Shown one piece after another: positions 26,786 to 35,967 of a DNA stretch of 64,000 nt. Position 1 is the first letter of the stretch. Each line of letters starts with the position of its first letter. The stretch comes from Flavobacterium crassostreae (GTDB lineage: Bacteria > Bacteroidota > Bacteroidia > Flavobacteriales > Flavobacteriaceae): contig NZ_CP017688.1 in NCBI RefSeq assembly GCF_001831475.1, positions 558,001-622,000 of the forward strand. Direction: 5' to 3'. The position numbers and the translations under genes are program-made. The notes beneath the pieces are model-generated. The model was given only the letters and a program-made list of their open reading frames with translations. It had not been told where the DNA came from and searched no databases.

Positions 26786-27847
26786 ATGAAATTAAATATA
26801 GCCCTTTTAGCAGGAGACGGAATTGGACCCGAAGTGATCCAGGAAGCCGTAAAGGTTTCAGATGCCATAGCCAAAAGATTTAACCACCAAATCACCTGGA
26901 TACCAGCACTCACAGGAGCTTGCGCCATTGATGCCGTTGGTGTTCCTTATCCGGACGAAACACATGAAATATGCATGAAAGCCGATGCAGTTTTATTTGG
27001 CGCAATCGGACACCCAAAATACGACAACGATCCTGCTGCAAAAGTTAGACCTGAGCAAGGATTATTACTAATGCGTAAAAAACTAGGTTTGTTTGCCAAT
27101 GTGCGCCCAACCTTTACTTTTGCGTCCTTAATTGACAATTCGCCTCTAAAAAGAGAACGTATTGAAGGAACCGATTTGGTTTTTTTGAGAGAACTAACCG
27201 GCGGAATATACTTTGGAGAAAAAGGAAGAAGAGACGGTGGAGAAACCGCCTTTGACAACTGTGTGTACACTAGAGCCGAAGTACAACGTTTGGCTAAAAA
27301 AGGGTTCGAACTAGCCATGACGCGATCCAAAAGATTGTGTTGCGTAGACAAAGCTAACGTACTAGAAACCTCTCGTTTGTGGAGAGAAACCGTTCAAGCT
27401 ATGGAAAAAGACTACCCCGAAGTAGCCGTTAGTTATGAATTTGTAGATGCCGTTGCCATGCGATTAGTACAATGGCCAAACTCCTATGATGTATTAATTA
27501 CAGAAAATTTATTTGGAGACATTTTGACCGATGAAGCTTCGGTAATTTCGGGATCCATGGGATTGATGCCTTCTGCCTCTGTGGGAGAACACACCTCATT
27601 ATACGAACCCATTCACGGATCGTATCCGCAAGCAACCGGATTGAATATCGCCAACCCATTGGCAACAATTCTATCTGCAGCAATGATGTTTGAAGATGCT
27701 TTTGGACTAATCGAAGAAGCAAAAGCCATTAGAGCCGTAGTCAATCAATCTTTAGAACAAGCAATTGTAACCCAAGATTTGGTTGCAAAAGGAGCCACAG
27801 CCTACAGCACTAGTGCCGTTGGAGATTGGTTAGCTGCTAACTTATAA
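26786..27847 (+). CDS. leuB: 3-isopropylmalate dehydrogenase
   Basis: 353 residues, NAD-dependent oxidative decarboxylation of 3-isopropylmalate to 2-oxoisocaproate. Motifs: LLAGDGIGPEV near the N-terminus, the substrate-binding arginines in LGLFANVRPTF and FLRELTGGIYFGEKGRRDGG, the metal-binding region YDVLITENLFGDILTDEASVISGSMGLMPSAS, and the NAD loop EPIHGSYPQATGLNIANPLATI. Standard length. It ends the leucine cluster with a strong terminator, separated from leuCDA by the peptidase and paralogue genes. Confidence 0.97.
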   Translation: MKLNIALLAGDGIGPEVIQEAVKVSDAIAKRFNHQITWIPALTGACAIDAVGVPYPDETHEICMKADAVLFGAIGHPKYDNDPAAKVRPEQGLLLMRKKLGLFANVRPTFTFASLIDNSPLKRERIEGTDLVFLRELTGGIYFGEKGRRDGGETAFDNCVYTRAEVQRLAKKGFELAMTRSKRLCCVDKANVLETSRLWRETVQAMEKDYPEVAVSYEFVDAVAMRLVQWPNSYDVLITENLFGDILTDEASVISGSMGLMPSASVGEHTSLYEPIHGSYPQATGLNIANPLATILSAAMMFEDAFGLIEEAKAIRAVVNQSLEQAIVTQDLVAKGATAYSTSAVGDWLAANL

Positions 27848-27852
27848 TAAAC

Positions 27853-27887
27853 AAAAAAGGGAACAATATACATTGTTCCCTTTTTTT
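27853..27887. terminator. Bidirectional terminator between leuB and the RNA-binding protein gene
   Basis: AAAAAAGGGAACAAT (27853-27867) pairs with ATTGTTCCCTTTTTT (27872-27886) around a 4-base loop. It serves the convergent genes on both sides. Confidence 0.9.
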
Positions 27888-27906
27888 ATAGTTGTTAAAA
27901 AGAATA

Positions 27907-28266
27907 TTAATATCCTCCTCTGTTTCCACCTCCACGGTTGTCTCCACCACGGCTGTTTCCACCACCATAACCACCACGAGAGTCTCCTCCACGGTTGTTA
28001 TTAAAACTTCTTCTTTCTCCTTCTGGTTTTGGTTCAGATTTGTTAACCACAATTGCACGTCCTTGAACAGTAGCTCCGTTCAATTCGTCAATCGCTTTTT
28101 GAGCATCGTCATCATTTGGCATCTCAACAAAACCAAATCCTTTACTTCTTCCTGTAAATTTATCTGTGATAATTTTAACTGAATCAACTGCTCCGTAAGC
28201 CTCGAAAGACTCTCTTAAATCTGCTTCCTCAATACTGAATGGAAGGCTTCCAACAAAAATATTCAT
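27907..28266 (-). CDS. RNA-binding protein, RRM domain with glycine-rich tail
   Basis: 119 residues. A single RRM occupies residues 1-80 with RNP2 IFVGSLPF at the N-terminus and RNP1 KGFGFVEM near residue 45. The C-terminal 40 residues are rich in Gly, Arg and Asn (RGGD/GGGN repeats), like the small cold-inducible RRM proteins of Bacteroidota and cyanobacteria. The likely role is RNA chaperoning or post-transcriptional control. A -7 box TACATTTG (28297 to 28290) lies 24 bp upstream. Single-gene unit. Confidence 0.92.
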   Translation of the reverse strand: MNIFVGSLPFSIEEADLRESFEAYGAVDSVKIITDKFTGRSKGFGFVEMPNDDDAQKAIDELNGATVQGRAIVVNKSEPKPEGERRSFNNNRGGDSRGGYGGGNSRGGDNRGGGNRGGY

Positions 28267-28297
28267 ATGTACTTATTTATAATATGCAACAAATGTA

Positions 28298-28675
28298 GTC
28301 TTATTTTTTTTCTAATACACTATATATTAGCTAATTTATGATTTTATTTTGATTTAAAATCTATTTTAGAGCCTTTCCGAGCCAATACCAACCAAATTAG
28401 ACCTAAATAACACCCAAAAACTTCTGCAGCCTTTCGGCAAAATTGCCCCAGAAGAAATCCTAAATTCTCAAAAACAACTCTGCTCACTCTGACAACATCT
28501 CACTTGCAAAGCCTTCGTTTTTGCGCCAAGCTACCTTTAATAGGTTTGCTATTTAAAAAAAAACTCTAAAACATCTTAAAAAGAGTCTTTTAAAACAAAA
28601 AAAGACACTTCAAAGCCTGGAAAAAAAAGCCAAATAAAATACTAAATTAGCATTAGTATTTACCAATAAAAAAAG
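28298..28675. other. Intergenic region between the RRM gene and rpsP
   Basis: Divergent promoter region of about 380 bp, AT-rich. I see no coding sequence, no strong hairpin and no tRNA. Only the outer -7 boxes of the two flanking genes are recognisable. Confidence 0.5.
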
Positions 28676-28713
28676 TATCTTTGCACCCTTAATTAATCGA
28701 GGTCGAGTACCTC
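28676..28713 (+). promoter_or_regulatory. rpsP promoter and leader hairpin
   Basis: TATCTTTG (28676-28683) followed by CACCC fits the -7 consensus. The transcript would start with a leader containing the hairpin GAGGT (28699-28703) / ACCTC (28709-28713) 20 nt before the rpsP ATG. Confidence 0.55.
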
Positions 28714-28732
28714 AAATTTAATCCTATAGATT

Positions 28733-29272
28733 ATGTCAGTAAAAATTAGATTACAAAGACACGGTAAAAAAGGAAAACCTTTTTACTGGGTAGTAGCAGC
28801 AGATGCTCGTTCAAAAAGAGATGGTAAATACCTAGAAAAAATTGGTACCTACAACCCTAACACGAACCCAGCAACTATTGACTTAAATGTAGACTGTGCC
28901 GTAAAATGGTTAAACAACGGTGCACAACCTACCGATACTGCAAAAGCAATTCTTTCTTACAAAGGCGTTTTGTTAAAGCACCATCTTGAAGGAGGTATCC
29001 GTAAAGGAGCCTTAACTCAAGAGCAAGCGGATGCAAAATTTGCAACATGGTTAGACGCAAAAACAGGAAAAGTAGATGCTAAAAAAGACGGCTTGTCTAA
29101 AGTACAAGCAGACGCAAAAGCAAAAGCTTTTAAAGCAGAACAAGATGTGAACGCAAAACGTTTAGCAGCTGCCGCTCAAGCAGAAGCAGACGCTATTGCT
29201 GCTGCAGCTCCTGCCGCTGAAGAAGTAGAAGCTCCTGCTGCCGAAGAAAACAATGAAGAAACTCAAGCATAA
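28733..29272 (+). CDS. rpsP: 30S ribosomal protein S16
   Basis: 179 residues. The first 80 or so are the S16 fold, starting MSVKIRLQRHGKKGKPFYWVVAADARSKRDGKYLEKIGTYNP. Residues 100-179 form an alanine-, lysine- and glutamate-rich extension (ending AEEVEAPAAEENNEETQA) that is usual in Bacteroidota S16 and absent from E. coli. First gene of an operon with rimM, 14 bp downstream. Confidence 0.97.
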   Translation: MSVKIRLQRHGKKGKPFYWVVAADARSKRDGKYLEKIGTYNPNTNPATIDLNVDCAVKWLNNGAQPTDTAKAILSYKGVLLKHHLEGGIRKGALTQEQADAKFATWLDAKTGKVDAKKDGLSKVQADAKAKAFKAEQDVNAKRLAAAAQAEADAIAAAAPAAEEVEAPAAEENNEETQA

Positions 29273-29286
29273 TTTAAAAAGCGACG

Positions 29287-29811
29287 ATGCGTAAAGAAGA
29301 TTGTTTCTATTTAGGTAAAATCGCCAAAAAATTCAGCTTCAAAGGGGAAGTACTGGCTTATTTAGACACGGACGAACCTGAGTTGTACGAAAATCTGGAA
29401 TCAGTGTTTGTGGAATGCTACAAACACTTGGTTCCTTATTTTATAGAATCCAGTGCACTACACAAAAATGACTTTCTTCGCATTCAGTTTGAAGATGTTG
29501 CCTCCGAAGCAGATGCAGAAGCGCTCTTGGGTAATGATCTCTACTTACCTCTAAAAATGCTACCAAAACTCACTGGTAACAAATTTTATTTTCATGAGGT
29601 GATTGGTTTTGAGATTGAAGACAAAAGGCTCGGTATTGTGGGCGAAATTCAATCCATAAACGACACCACCGCCCAACCTTTATTTGAGGTTAACAAAGAC
29701 GGTATTGAAATTTTTATTCCAATGATTGATCCTTTTCTAATTAGCATTGATAGAGAAAACAAAAAAATAATTATGGATCTTCCGGAAGGATTGATCGAGA
29801 TGTATCTCTAA
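29287..29811 (+). CDS. rimM: 16S rRNA processing protein RimM
   Basis: 174 residues, ribosome maturation factor that binds S19 and assists assembly of the 30S head. The N-terminal domain begins CFYLGKIAKKFSFKGEVLAYLDTDEP, and the C-terminal PRC-barrel contains YFHEVIGFEIEDKRLGIVGEIQSI and IFIPMIDPFLISIDRENKKI. Directly follows rpsP, the conserved rpsP-rimM order. Confidence 0.95.
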   Translation: MRKEDCFYLGKIAKKFSFKGEVLAYLDTDEPELYENLESVFVECYKHLVPYFIESSALHKNDFLRIQFEDVASEADAEALLGNDLYLPLKMLPKLTGNKFYFHEVIGFEIEDKRLGIVGEIQSINDTTAQPLFEVNKDGIEIFIPMIDPFLISIDRENKKIIMDLPEGLIEMYL

Positions 29812-29899
29812 AAATATTCTCACTACTATCTACACAACCATTCAGGGAAGTAGTAAAACCCAAAGCTCAAATGGTAGAATTAGTTTAAAAATTAATAGT

Positions 29900-30613
29900 T
29901 TGGCACAATTCTGTTTTAAACAATTTTCTGTACAACAAGACCAATGCGCCATGAAAATTGGCACTGACGGCGTTTTACTTGGTGCCTGGACTCCGCTACA
30001 AAACAACCCTTTTAGTATTTTAGACATCGGTACCGGCACCGGAATAATCGCATTAATGCTTGCGCAAAGAAGCCATGCCGAACAAATTGATGCCCTAGAG
30101 ATTGATGCACAAGCCTATGAACAAGCAGTGGATAATTTTGAAAACGCTCCTTGGAACGACCGCTTATTTTGCTTTCATGCTGGTTTAGATGAATTTATTG
30201 AAGAACCAGAAGAAGAATACGACTTAATAGTTTCTAACCCTCCTTTTTATAGCGAAGACTACAAAACGCAAAACCAAGCAAGAGACCTTGCCCGATTTCA
30301 GGATGCCATGCCATTGGAACAAGTAGCCGAAGCAGCTGATTTATTACTTTCAGAAAATGGTGTTTTTGCCATTATCCTTCCTTTTAAAGAAGAACAACAA
30401 TTCCTTAAAATTGCCGCTCATTTTGAATTATACCCTTTTAAAATCACTCGTGTAAAAGGAACTCCCAACGCAGAAATAAAACGTAGCTTGTTGGCTTTTA
30501 GCCGAAAGGAAGCTGCAACAATTTTTGCCGACGAATTAACCATCGAAACAGCAAGACACGTCTACACCCCAGAATACATCCAATTGACCAAAGATTTTTA
30601 CTTGAAGATGTAA
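29900..30613 (+). CDS. tRNA1(Val) (adenine(37)-N6)-methyltransferase-like protein
   Basis: 237 residues, Rossmann-fold SAM-dependent methyltransferase of the TrmN6/YfiC type. Motif I DIGTGTGIIALML is at 42-54 and motif IV NPPFY at 113-117, the adenine-N6 signature. The start is TTG at 29900: the family N-terminus (FKQFSVQQDQCAMKIGTDGVLLGAW) is encoded upstream of the first ATG at 29951, and no ATG occurs in this frame after the end of rimM, so a non-ATG start is needed. Confidence 0.88.
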   Translation: MAQFCFKQFSVQQDQCAMKIGTDGVLLGAWTPLQNNPFSILDIGTGTGIIALMLAQRSHAEQIDALEIDAQAYEQAVDNFENAPWNDRLFCFHAGLDEFIEEPEEEYDLIVSNPPFYSEDYKTQNQARDLARFQDAMPLEQVAEAADLLLSENGVFAIILPFKEEQQFLKIAAHFELYPFKITRVKGTPNAEIKRSLLAFSRKEAATIFADELTIETARHVYTPEYIQLTKDFYLKM

Positions 30614-30757
30614 AATTACTTTAGATGCTCGTTTTGCGGTTCCTACAAAATCCTTCGCTGCGGTATTTTTATCCAGCACAATCCAAAAATTAGCCTTAAC
30701 CCTGTTTGCCATTAAATAATTAAACCAATCCTGCTGGTTTTGTTATATTTCTTTGCG

Positions 30758-30765
30758 TAAATTTG
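30758..30765 (+). promoter_or_regulatory. Putative acyl-CoA dehydrogenase promoter -7 box
   Basis: TAAATTTG about 68 bp upstream of the ATG at 30834. The spacing to the nearest TTG upstream (15 bp) is short. Confidence 0.4.
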
Positions 30766-30833
30766 TTTAGCACTTAAATCCTTTTAAAGGTCTGAGCCCG
30801 CCAAGTGCCAATAACATCCAAAAAAGAAGCATT

Positions 30834-32012
30834 ATGAAACCCGATTTATTTCAATCTCCAGACTATTACAACCTAGACAGTTTATTAACCCCCGAACATA
30901 TATTAATCCGGGACACTGCGCGTGCTTGGGTCAAAAAAGAAGTATCTCCAATAATTGAAGATTTTGCTCAAAATGCCGAGTTTCCGAAACAAATCATCAA
31001 AGGATTGGGCGAAATTGGTGGCTTTGGCCCCTATATTCCTGTAGAATATGGCGGAGCTGGTCTAGATCAAATTTCTTACGGACTAATTATGCAAGAGATA
31101 GAACGTGGAGATTCTGGTATTCGTTCTACGGCATCTGTCCAATCTTCCTTAGTAATGTATCCTATATGGAAATACGGAAACGAGCAACAAAAAGCAAAAT
31201 ACCTTCCTAAACTAGCAACCGGAGAACTTGTCGGTTGTTTTGGATTAACCGAACCCGATCATGGATCCGATCCCGCAAGCATGGTAACCCATTTTGAAGA
31301 CAAAGGAGACCATTATCTATTGAACGGTGCCAAAATGTGGATTTCCAATGCGCCATTTGCAGACCTCGCCATAGTATGGGCAAAAAACAAAGAAGGAAGA
31401 ATCCACGGATTAATAGTAGAACGTGGCATGAAGGGTTTCACTACACCAGAAACCCACAACAAATGGTCCTTGCGCACCTCATCAACAGGAGAGCTAATTT
31501 TTGACAATGTAAAAGTCCCTAAAGAAAATTTGTTACCTAACAAATCTGGCCTTGGCGCACCACTTGGTTGCTTAGACTCCGCCCGATACGGCATTGCTTG
31601 GGGAGCAATTGGAGCCGCAATGGATTGTTATGACACCGCACTGAGATATGCAAAAGAACGGGTCCAATTTGGCAAACCCATAGCCGGAACCCAATTACAA
31701 CAAAAAAAGCTAGCCGAGATGATTACCGAAATCACCAAAGCACAGCTCCTAACTTGGCGATTGGGCGTGCTCAAAAACGAAAACAAAGCTACAACAGCAC
31801 AAATCTCCATGGCCAAAAGAAACAATGTAGCCATGGCAATTACTATTGCCCGCGAAGCGAGACAAATATTGGGTGGTATGGGGATTACGGGAGAATTTTC
31901 AATCATGCGACACATGATGAACCTGGAGTCTGTAATTACTTATGAAGGAACGCATGACATCCATTTATTAATCACGGGTATGGATATTACCGGAATTCCA
32001 GCTTTCAAATAA
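30834..32012 (+). CDS. Acyl-CoA dehydrogenase, glutaryl-CoA dehydrogenase-like
   Basis: 392 residues, FAD-dependent. The pattern of N-terminal helices, the FAD-binding FGLTEPDHGSDPASM and WISNAPFADLAIVWAK segments, and the C-terminal EARQILGGMGITGEFSIMRHMMNLESVITYEGTHDIH is typical. The catalytic base is Glu371 in TYEGTHDIH, the position and context seen in glutaryl-CoA dehydrogenases, followed by the family ending GIPAF. Likely role: lysine/tryptophan catabolism through glutaryl-CoA. Substrate is inferred, not proven. Monocistronic from its context. Confidence 0.88.
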   Translation: MKPDLFQSPDYYNLDSLLTPEHILIRDTARAWVKKEVSPIIEDFAQNAEFPKQIIKGLGEIGGFGPYIPVEYGGAGLDQISYGLIMQEIERGDSGIRSTASVQSSLVMYPIWKYGNEQQKAKYLPKLATGELVGCFGLTEPDHGSDPASMVTHFEDKGDHYLLNGAKMWISNAPFADLAIVWAKNKEGRIHGLIVERGMKGFTTPETHNKWSLRTSSTGELIFDNVKVPKENLLPNKSGLGAPLGCLDSARYGIAWGAIGAAMDCYDTALRYAKERVQFGKPIAGTQLQQKKLAEMITEITKAQLLTWRLGVLKNENKATTAQISMAKRNNVAMAITIAREARQILGGMGITGEFSIMRHMMNLESVITYEGTHDIHLLITGMDITGIPAFK

Positions 32013-32217
32013 CGGCATACCGGAAACTTGAATATGCAATTAAGCTACATCAATAGTACCAATTTAAGATAAAAAAATCAGTTTAAACAATCCTACTTTT
32101 ATTCCAAAACTACATAGATTAATGTTCTTTAACAATGTTGTTCTATTTTAAACAACTTAATGAATTTAAAGACACATACTTTTTAGTAGTACCTTAAAGC
32201 AAATAAAATCTAATATC

Positions 32218-32500
32218 GTGAGTGAATCAACACCAAATAACAATAATTTTGTCTTATATACTGCTCCAAATGGCAGTATTAAAATAGAAGCTTATATTCA
32301 AGAGGAAACTATTTGGCTTACACAACAGAAAATAGCAGATTTATTTGAGGTAGACAGAACGGTAGTGACTAAACACTTGAAAAATATTTATCAAGAGAAT
32401 GAATTACAAAAAGAGTCAACAAGTGCAAAATTTGCACAAGTTCAAACAGAAGGTAGCAGAGAAGTAAAACGTAACATTGAATACTACAATTTAGTAACAA
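32218..32500 (+). pseudogene. RhuM family protein, C-terminally truncated
   Basis: The first 90 or so residues match the RhuM (virulence RhuM / DNA-binding) N-terminal domain: NNNFVLYTAPNGSIKIEAY, ETIWLTQQKIADLFEVDRTVVTKHLKNIY and EGSREVKRNIEYYNL. RhuM proteins are normally over 300 residues, and conservation stops after EYYNL at about 32490; the frame ends at 32544 in an unrelated tail. The start is GTG at 32218. It is the left half of a deletion scar whose right half is a restriction-enzyme fragment. Confidence 0.75.
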
Positions 32501-32501
32501 C

Positions 32502-32726
32502 TATTATCCTGATTTTATACTTTACACTCAAAAAAGAAATCTAGTATTAATTGAAACTAAAGGTGATTTTCTTGATAATGATGATAGTAAGGCAAAAAAT
32601 GTTTTAGGCAAAAAATGGGCTGAAAAATCAGGTGAAAACTTTAAATACTTTATGGTTTTTGAAAGTAAAAATGTAGATGGTTCTTATACAGCTAAAAATG
32701 TTTTAGATATTATTGGGGCGTTGTAA
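32502..32726 (+). pseudogene. C-terminal fragment of a type III restriction enzyme (Res) nuclease domain
   Basis: In the third frame relative to RhuM the sequence encodes YYPDFILYTQKRNLVLIETK, then GKKWAEKSGENFKYFMVF, ending IIGAL with TAA at 32724-32726. PD...ETK is the PD-(D/E)xK endonuclease signature at the C-terminus of type III Res subunits. About 75 residues are left of a protein of roughly 900-1000, and it has no start. It joins the RhuM fragment at about 32490-32505. Confidence 0.7.
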
Positions 32727-32827
32727 ACACTTAACATTAGAAACAAGAATAAGATAAAACGTAAAATCAAACTATCGCGTTGTTTTAACAAAAAACGAAA
32801 AACAAAATCGGATTTTGATTAATTATA

Positions 32828-32861
32828 AAACCATAAATTATTAAACATTTATTTATGGTTT
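32828..32861. repeat. 11-bp perfect inverted repeat upstream of the restriction-modification operon
   Basis: AAACCATAAAT (32828-32838) and ATTTATGGTTT (32851-32861) with a 12-bp spacer. It overlaps the TTTG that could act as the -33 box of the promoter at 32888 and so is well placed for an operator; it has no T-run, so it does not look like a terminator. Confidence 0.6.
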
Positions 32862-32887
32862 GTTACATCATTTTTCATTAATATTAG

Positions 32888-32895
32888 TATTTTTG
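32888..32895 (+). promoter_or_regulatory. Putative restriction-modification operon promoter
   Basis: TATTTTTG fits TAnnTTTG, 45 bp before the ATG at 32941. The TTTG at 32859-32862 is 25 bp upstream, longer than the normal spacer. Confidence 0.45.
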
Positions 32896-32940
32896 TAAAA
32901 ATAACCTTCAATTAAAAAGGTATTATACATCTAAAAATAA

Positions 32941-35900
32941 ATGAATTACAAAGATTTTTTTTCAAATCTAGGATTTAACTTCAAATCTGATTTGGAGAAT
33001 AGCATAATGGAATTTGAAAAAAAAGAAAATTTATCTAAAAAACTGAAAAATTCTGTTCTTTTTTATAAAAGTCCTAACAATACTAATACTTCATTTTATC
33101 TCATTACAACTGAATTAAGTTCTACTGAAATTGAAGACATTAGAAAATATATTTGGAATAAAAATGATGCAGATTTAATTTTTTATTACCCAGATGAGGA
33201 TGCTAAATTAGTAATGTTTTATGCTAAATATTCTCCTAAAATAAGTAATGAAGAAAGCAAATTAGATACTTTTTCAACCTCTGAAAAGGATTTAGAAAAA
33301 ATTGAGCAAATAAAACTTTGGAAATTTGATAGTGGCGTATTTTGGTTAAATTATTCTAAATTCATTACTAAAGCTAAATATAAAGGAATTGATAAAGAAT
33401 TAGTTAACACTTTAAATGCTTTAAGAGATCAACTTAATGTTATACTATCAAAATTAATTTTAGATAAAAGAGAATGTAATAAGACTGTTCAAGCATTAAT
33501 AGACAGAACTTTATATATTAAGTATTTAGAAGATAAACACATCATAAACTCACGTTTCTATGATTATTATTTTAAAGATGCTTCACTTAATTATCAGAAA
33601 ATATTAGAAAATTATTCTGACGCGGATGTAAATAAATTATTTAAAATTATTCATGAAATCTTCAATAATAATCTATTTGAACAACCTACAATTGATGATA
33701 AGTATTTAACTAATGAAATTCGTAACTTAATAGCTACTTCATTTAAAGCAAATACTAATTCAGGACAGTTAAGATTATTTGATTTTCAATTTGATGTCTT
33801 GCCTGTTGAATTTATAAGTTACATTTATGAAGTTTTCTTATCTGATAAACAAAAAGAAAACGGCATTTATTATACTCCAAAAAAATTAGCTCAATTAATT
33901 GTTGATGACGTAATAAATGAAGATAGAATAGGTTCAATTTTAGATCCTTCAAGTGGTTCAGGAATGTTTCTTATTGTTGGCTATCAAAGACTTTTAGAAA
34001 TTGCAAAAAAACAAGGATTAGAACCACAAGACAGTATTGGAAAAATAAAATTTAGATCTAAACTATTAGCGGATAACATTTTTGGTATAGAAAAAGAATT
34101 AACAGCGCAACGCTTTACTATTTTTTCACTTTCATTACAAATATTTGAAGGAATAGATCCTGTAGATATAAAAGAATATATTACTAATGAATTAAGTCAA
34201 AAAGGAAAAGTAGAGTTGTTTTCAGGATTTTCTTTTTTCGAAAATATAAAACAAGCTAACAGTCTTAATATATTAGAAAAAACTTTTGAAAACAAACAAT
34301 TTTCATACTTGCTAGGAAACCCTCCATTTTTTAAAATCCCAAATACTAATGAATACAGCGATGAAATCTCATTTTTAAATTCTTATGAAGTAAATCAAGT
34401 AAAAGAAGATAAAAAATTAATTGCAAAAAATATTGTTGGTACATCTCAAATATCTCAATGCTTCTTTCTGAAAATAAAAGATTGGAGTAATGAAAATACT
34501 AGGTTTGGTTTTGTCTCTAATAGTTCTAATTTTTACAATGATAGATCTGAAAGTTTTCAAGAATACTTTTATTCTAAATATGGAATTGAAAAAATTTATG
34601 AACTTTCAAGAGTGAAAAAAATTTTGTTTGAAAAAGCAAATGAAAGTGTGATAGCATTGATTTTCACTAATAACTTGAAGAATAACATAATCGAATACTA
34701 TCCTGTCGATTTAGGATTGTTTTCAGAAAAACCATTTGAATTATTAATTATTCAAGAGGACAAAGTAGTAGAAATTGAGCAAAAAAAATTAATAATTAAA
34801 AAAAACAAACTTAGAGATTTTTTAGTAGGCAATTTATTTGATATAAATCTGACCGAAAAACTAGGAGACAATAAAAAACTTATTCATTCTTACTCATCAA
34901 TCGGTCGTGGCTTTCAAATCTGGGGAGAAACTGCTAGAAAAAAAGAGTTTGGTATTACAAAAGAAATGTGGAGAAGTTTTGATGAGCAAATCAAAAAAAC
35001 ATACTTAAATAGATTTATCAAAAAATTTTTTAATGAATACGAAGACAATACATACAACAAATCTTACATAAAGCCCTCTAATCTAAAACCTTTTGTGAAA
35101 TTGCCAAGTCAGAAATTCATTAGTGATTTAAGTAACTTTGAAAGACCTATTAGCAATAAAGAAACTTACTTAGGTTCAAAATTGATGTTTACTAGAATTG
35201 GAAGTAAGTTAAATTGCGTTTATTCTTCTGACAACGACTACTTTGATTTTTCAATTTACACAATTAAACTTAAAAATAAAAATCTATATTATTTATTTCA
35301 GGCGATTTTAAACTCAAATATAATTGAGTATTATTTAGATTTTTACCTTCGGAAAAGAGTATTTGATTCTTTTTCAAGAATTGGTAATGAAGATATATTA
35401 AACATTCCCATTCCAAAAAATTTAGATCAAAATTTAATTGATAAAATATCAAATATCAGTAAGGATTTAACGGAACGGAAATTTGAGTTTTCGGAAAAAC
35501 GACAGGAACTAAATGAACTTATTTATGAATTATATGAATTGTCCTATTGGGAAAAACAAAGAATTAGAGATTACTTCTTACCTAAAAATAAAATAGGAAG
35601 AAAGAAAAACAAATTAGACAATTATAAAACTACTATAAATGAAGTATTAAGTTTTTATCTTAAAAATTCCATTACGATTGAAGAAACTCCAACAGATTTT
35701 AATTTAATCGTAATGAAAATATCTTTAAATAGTAATTCAGATACCCCGAAAGCAGACGCAACAAAAAGGTTTATTTTAAATGAAGTTTTTGAAAATAATC
35801 CAAATGGTAATTTTTTAGCAAGCCAAGAAAAAATATTTGGTCAAGATTGTGTGTATATAATTAAAGAAGATATAAATACAAATTGGTCAGAAACAAAGGC

Positions 35901-35967
35901 TTTTGAGGACGGACAAGATATTTTAAAACATATTATAACTAGTGAGGATGGAGAGAGAATACATTAA
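32941..35967 (+). CDS. N6-adenine DNA methyltransferase / type II restriction-modification subunit
   Basis: 1008 residues. The methyltransferase core shows GIYYTPKKLAQLIVDDVI (308-325), SAM motif I DPSSGSGMFL (335-344) and catalytic motif IV NPPFF (460-464). Residues 1-290 are a helical and mixed region of uncertain role; 650-900 resembles the target-recognition half found in Eco57I/TaqI-class enzymes (for example NIPIPKNLDQNLIDKISNI). No intact nuclease motif is evident in it, so cleavage is probably supplied by the next gene, which overlaps its end by 26 bp. The whole gene is visibly richer in A/T than its neighbours, which suggests horizontal acquisition. Confidence 0.85.
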   Translation: MNYKDFFSNLGFNFKSDLENSIMEFEKKENLSKKLKNSVLFYKSPNNTNTSFYLITTELSSTEIEDIRKYIWNKNDADLIFYYPDEDAKLVMFYAKYSPKISNEESKLDTFSTSEKDLEKIEQIKLWKFDSGVFWLNYSKFITKAKYKGIDKELVNTLNALRDQLNVILSKLILDKRECNKTVQALIDRTLYIKYLEDKHIINSRFYDYYFKDASLNYQKILENYSDADVNKLFKIIHEIFNNNLFEQPTIDDKYLTNEIRNLIATSFKANTNSGQLRLFDFQFDVLPVEFISYIYEVFLSDKQKENGIYYTPKKLAQLIVDDVINEDRIGSILDPSSGSGMFLIVGYQRLLEIAKKQGLEPQDSIGKIKFRSKLLADNIFGIEKELTAQRFTIFSLSLQIFEGIDPVDIKEYITNELSQKGKVELFSGFSFFENIKQANSLNILEKTFENKQFSYLLGNPPFFKIPNTNEYSDEISFLNSYEVNQVKEDKKLIAKNIVGTSQISQCFFLKIKDWSNENTRFGFVSNSSNFYNDRSESFQEYFYSKYGIEKIYELSRVKKILFEKANESVIALIFTNNLKNNIIEYYPVDLGLFSEKPFELLIIQEDKVVEIEQKKLIIKKNKLRDFLVGNLFDINLTEKLGDNKKLIHSYSSIGRGFQIWGETARKKEFGITKEMWRSFDEQIKKTYLNRFIKKFFNEYEDNTYNKSYIKPSNLKPFVKLPSQKFISDLSNFERPISNKETYLGSKLMFTRIGSKLNCVYSSDNDYFDFSIYTIKLKNKNLYYLFQAILNSNIIEYYLDFYLRKRVFDSFSRIGNEDILNIPIPKNLDQNLIDKISNISKDLTERKFEFSEKRQELNELIYELYELSYWEKQRIRDYFLPKNKIGRKKNKLDNYKTTINEVLSFYLKNSITIEETPTDFNLIVMKISLNSNSDTPKADATKRFILNEVFENNPNGNFLASQEKIFGQDCVYIIKEDINTNWSETKAFEDGQDILKHIITSEDGERIH

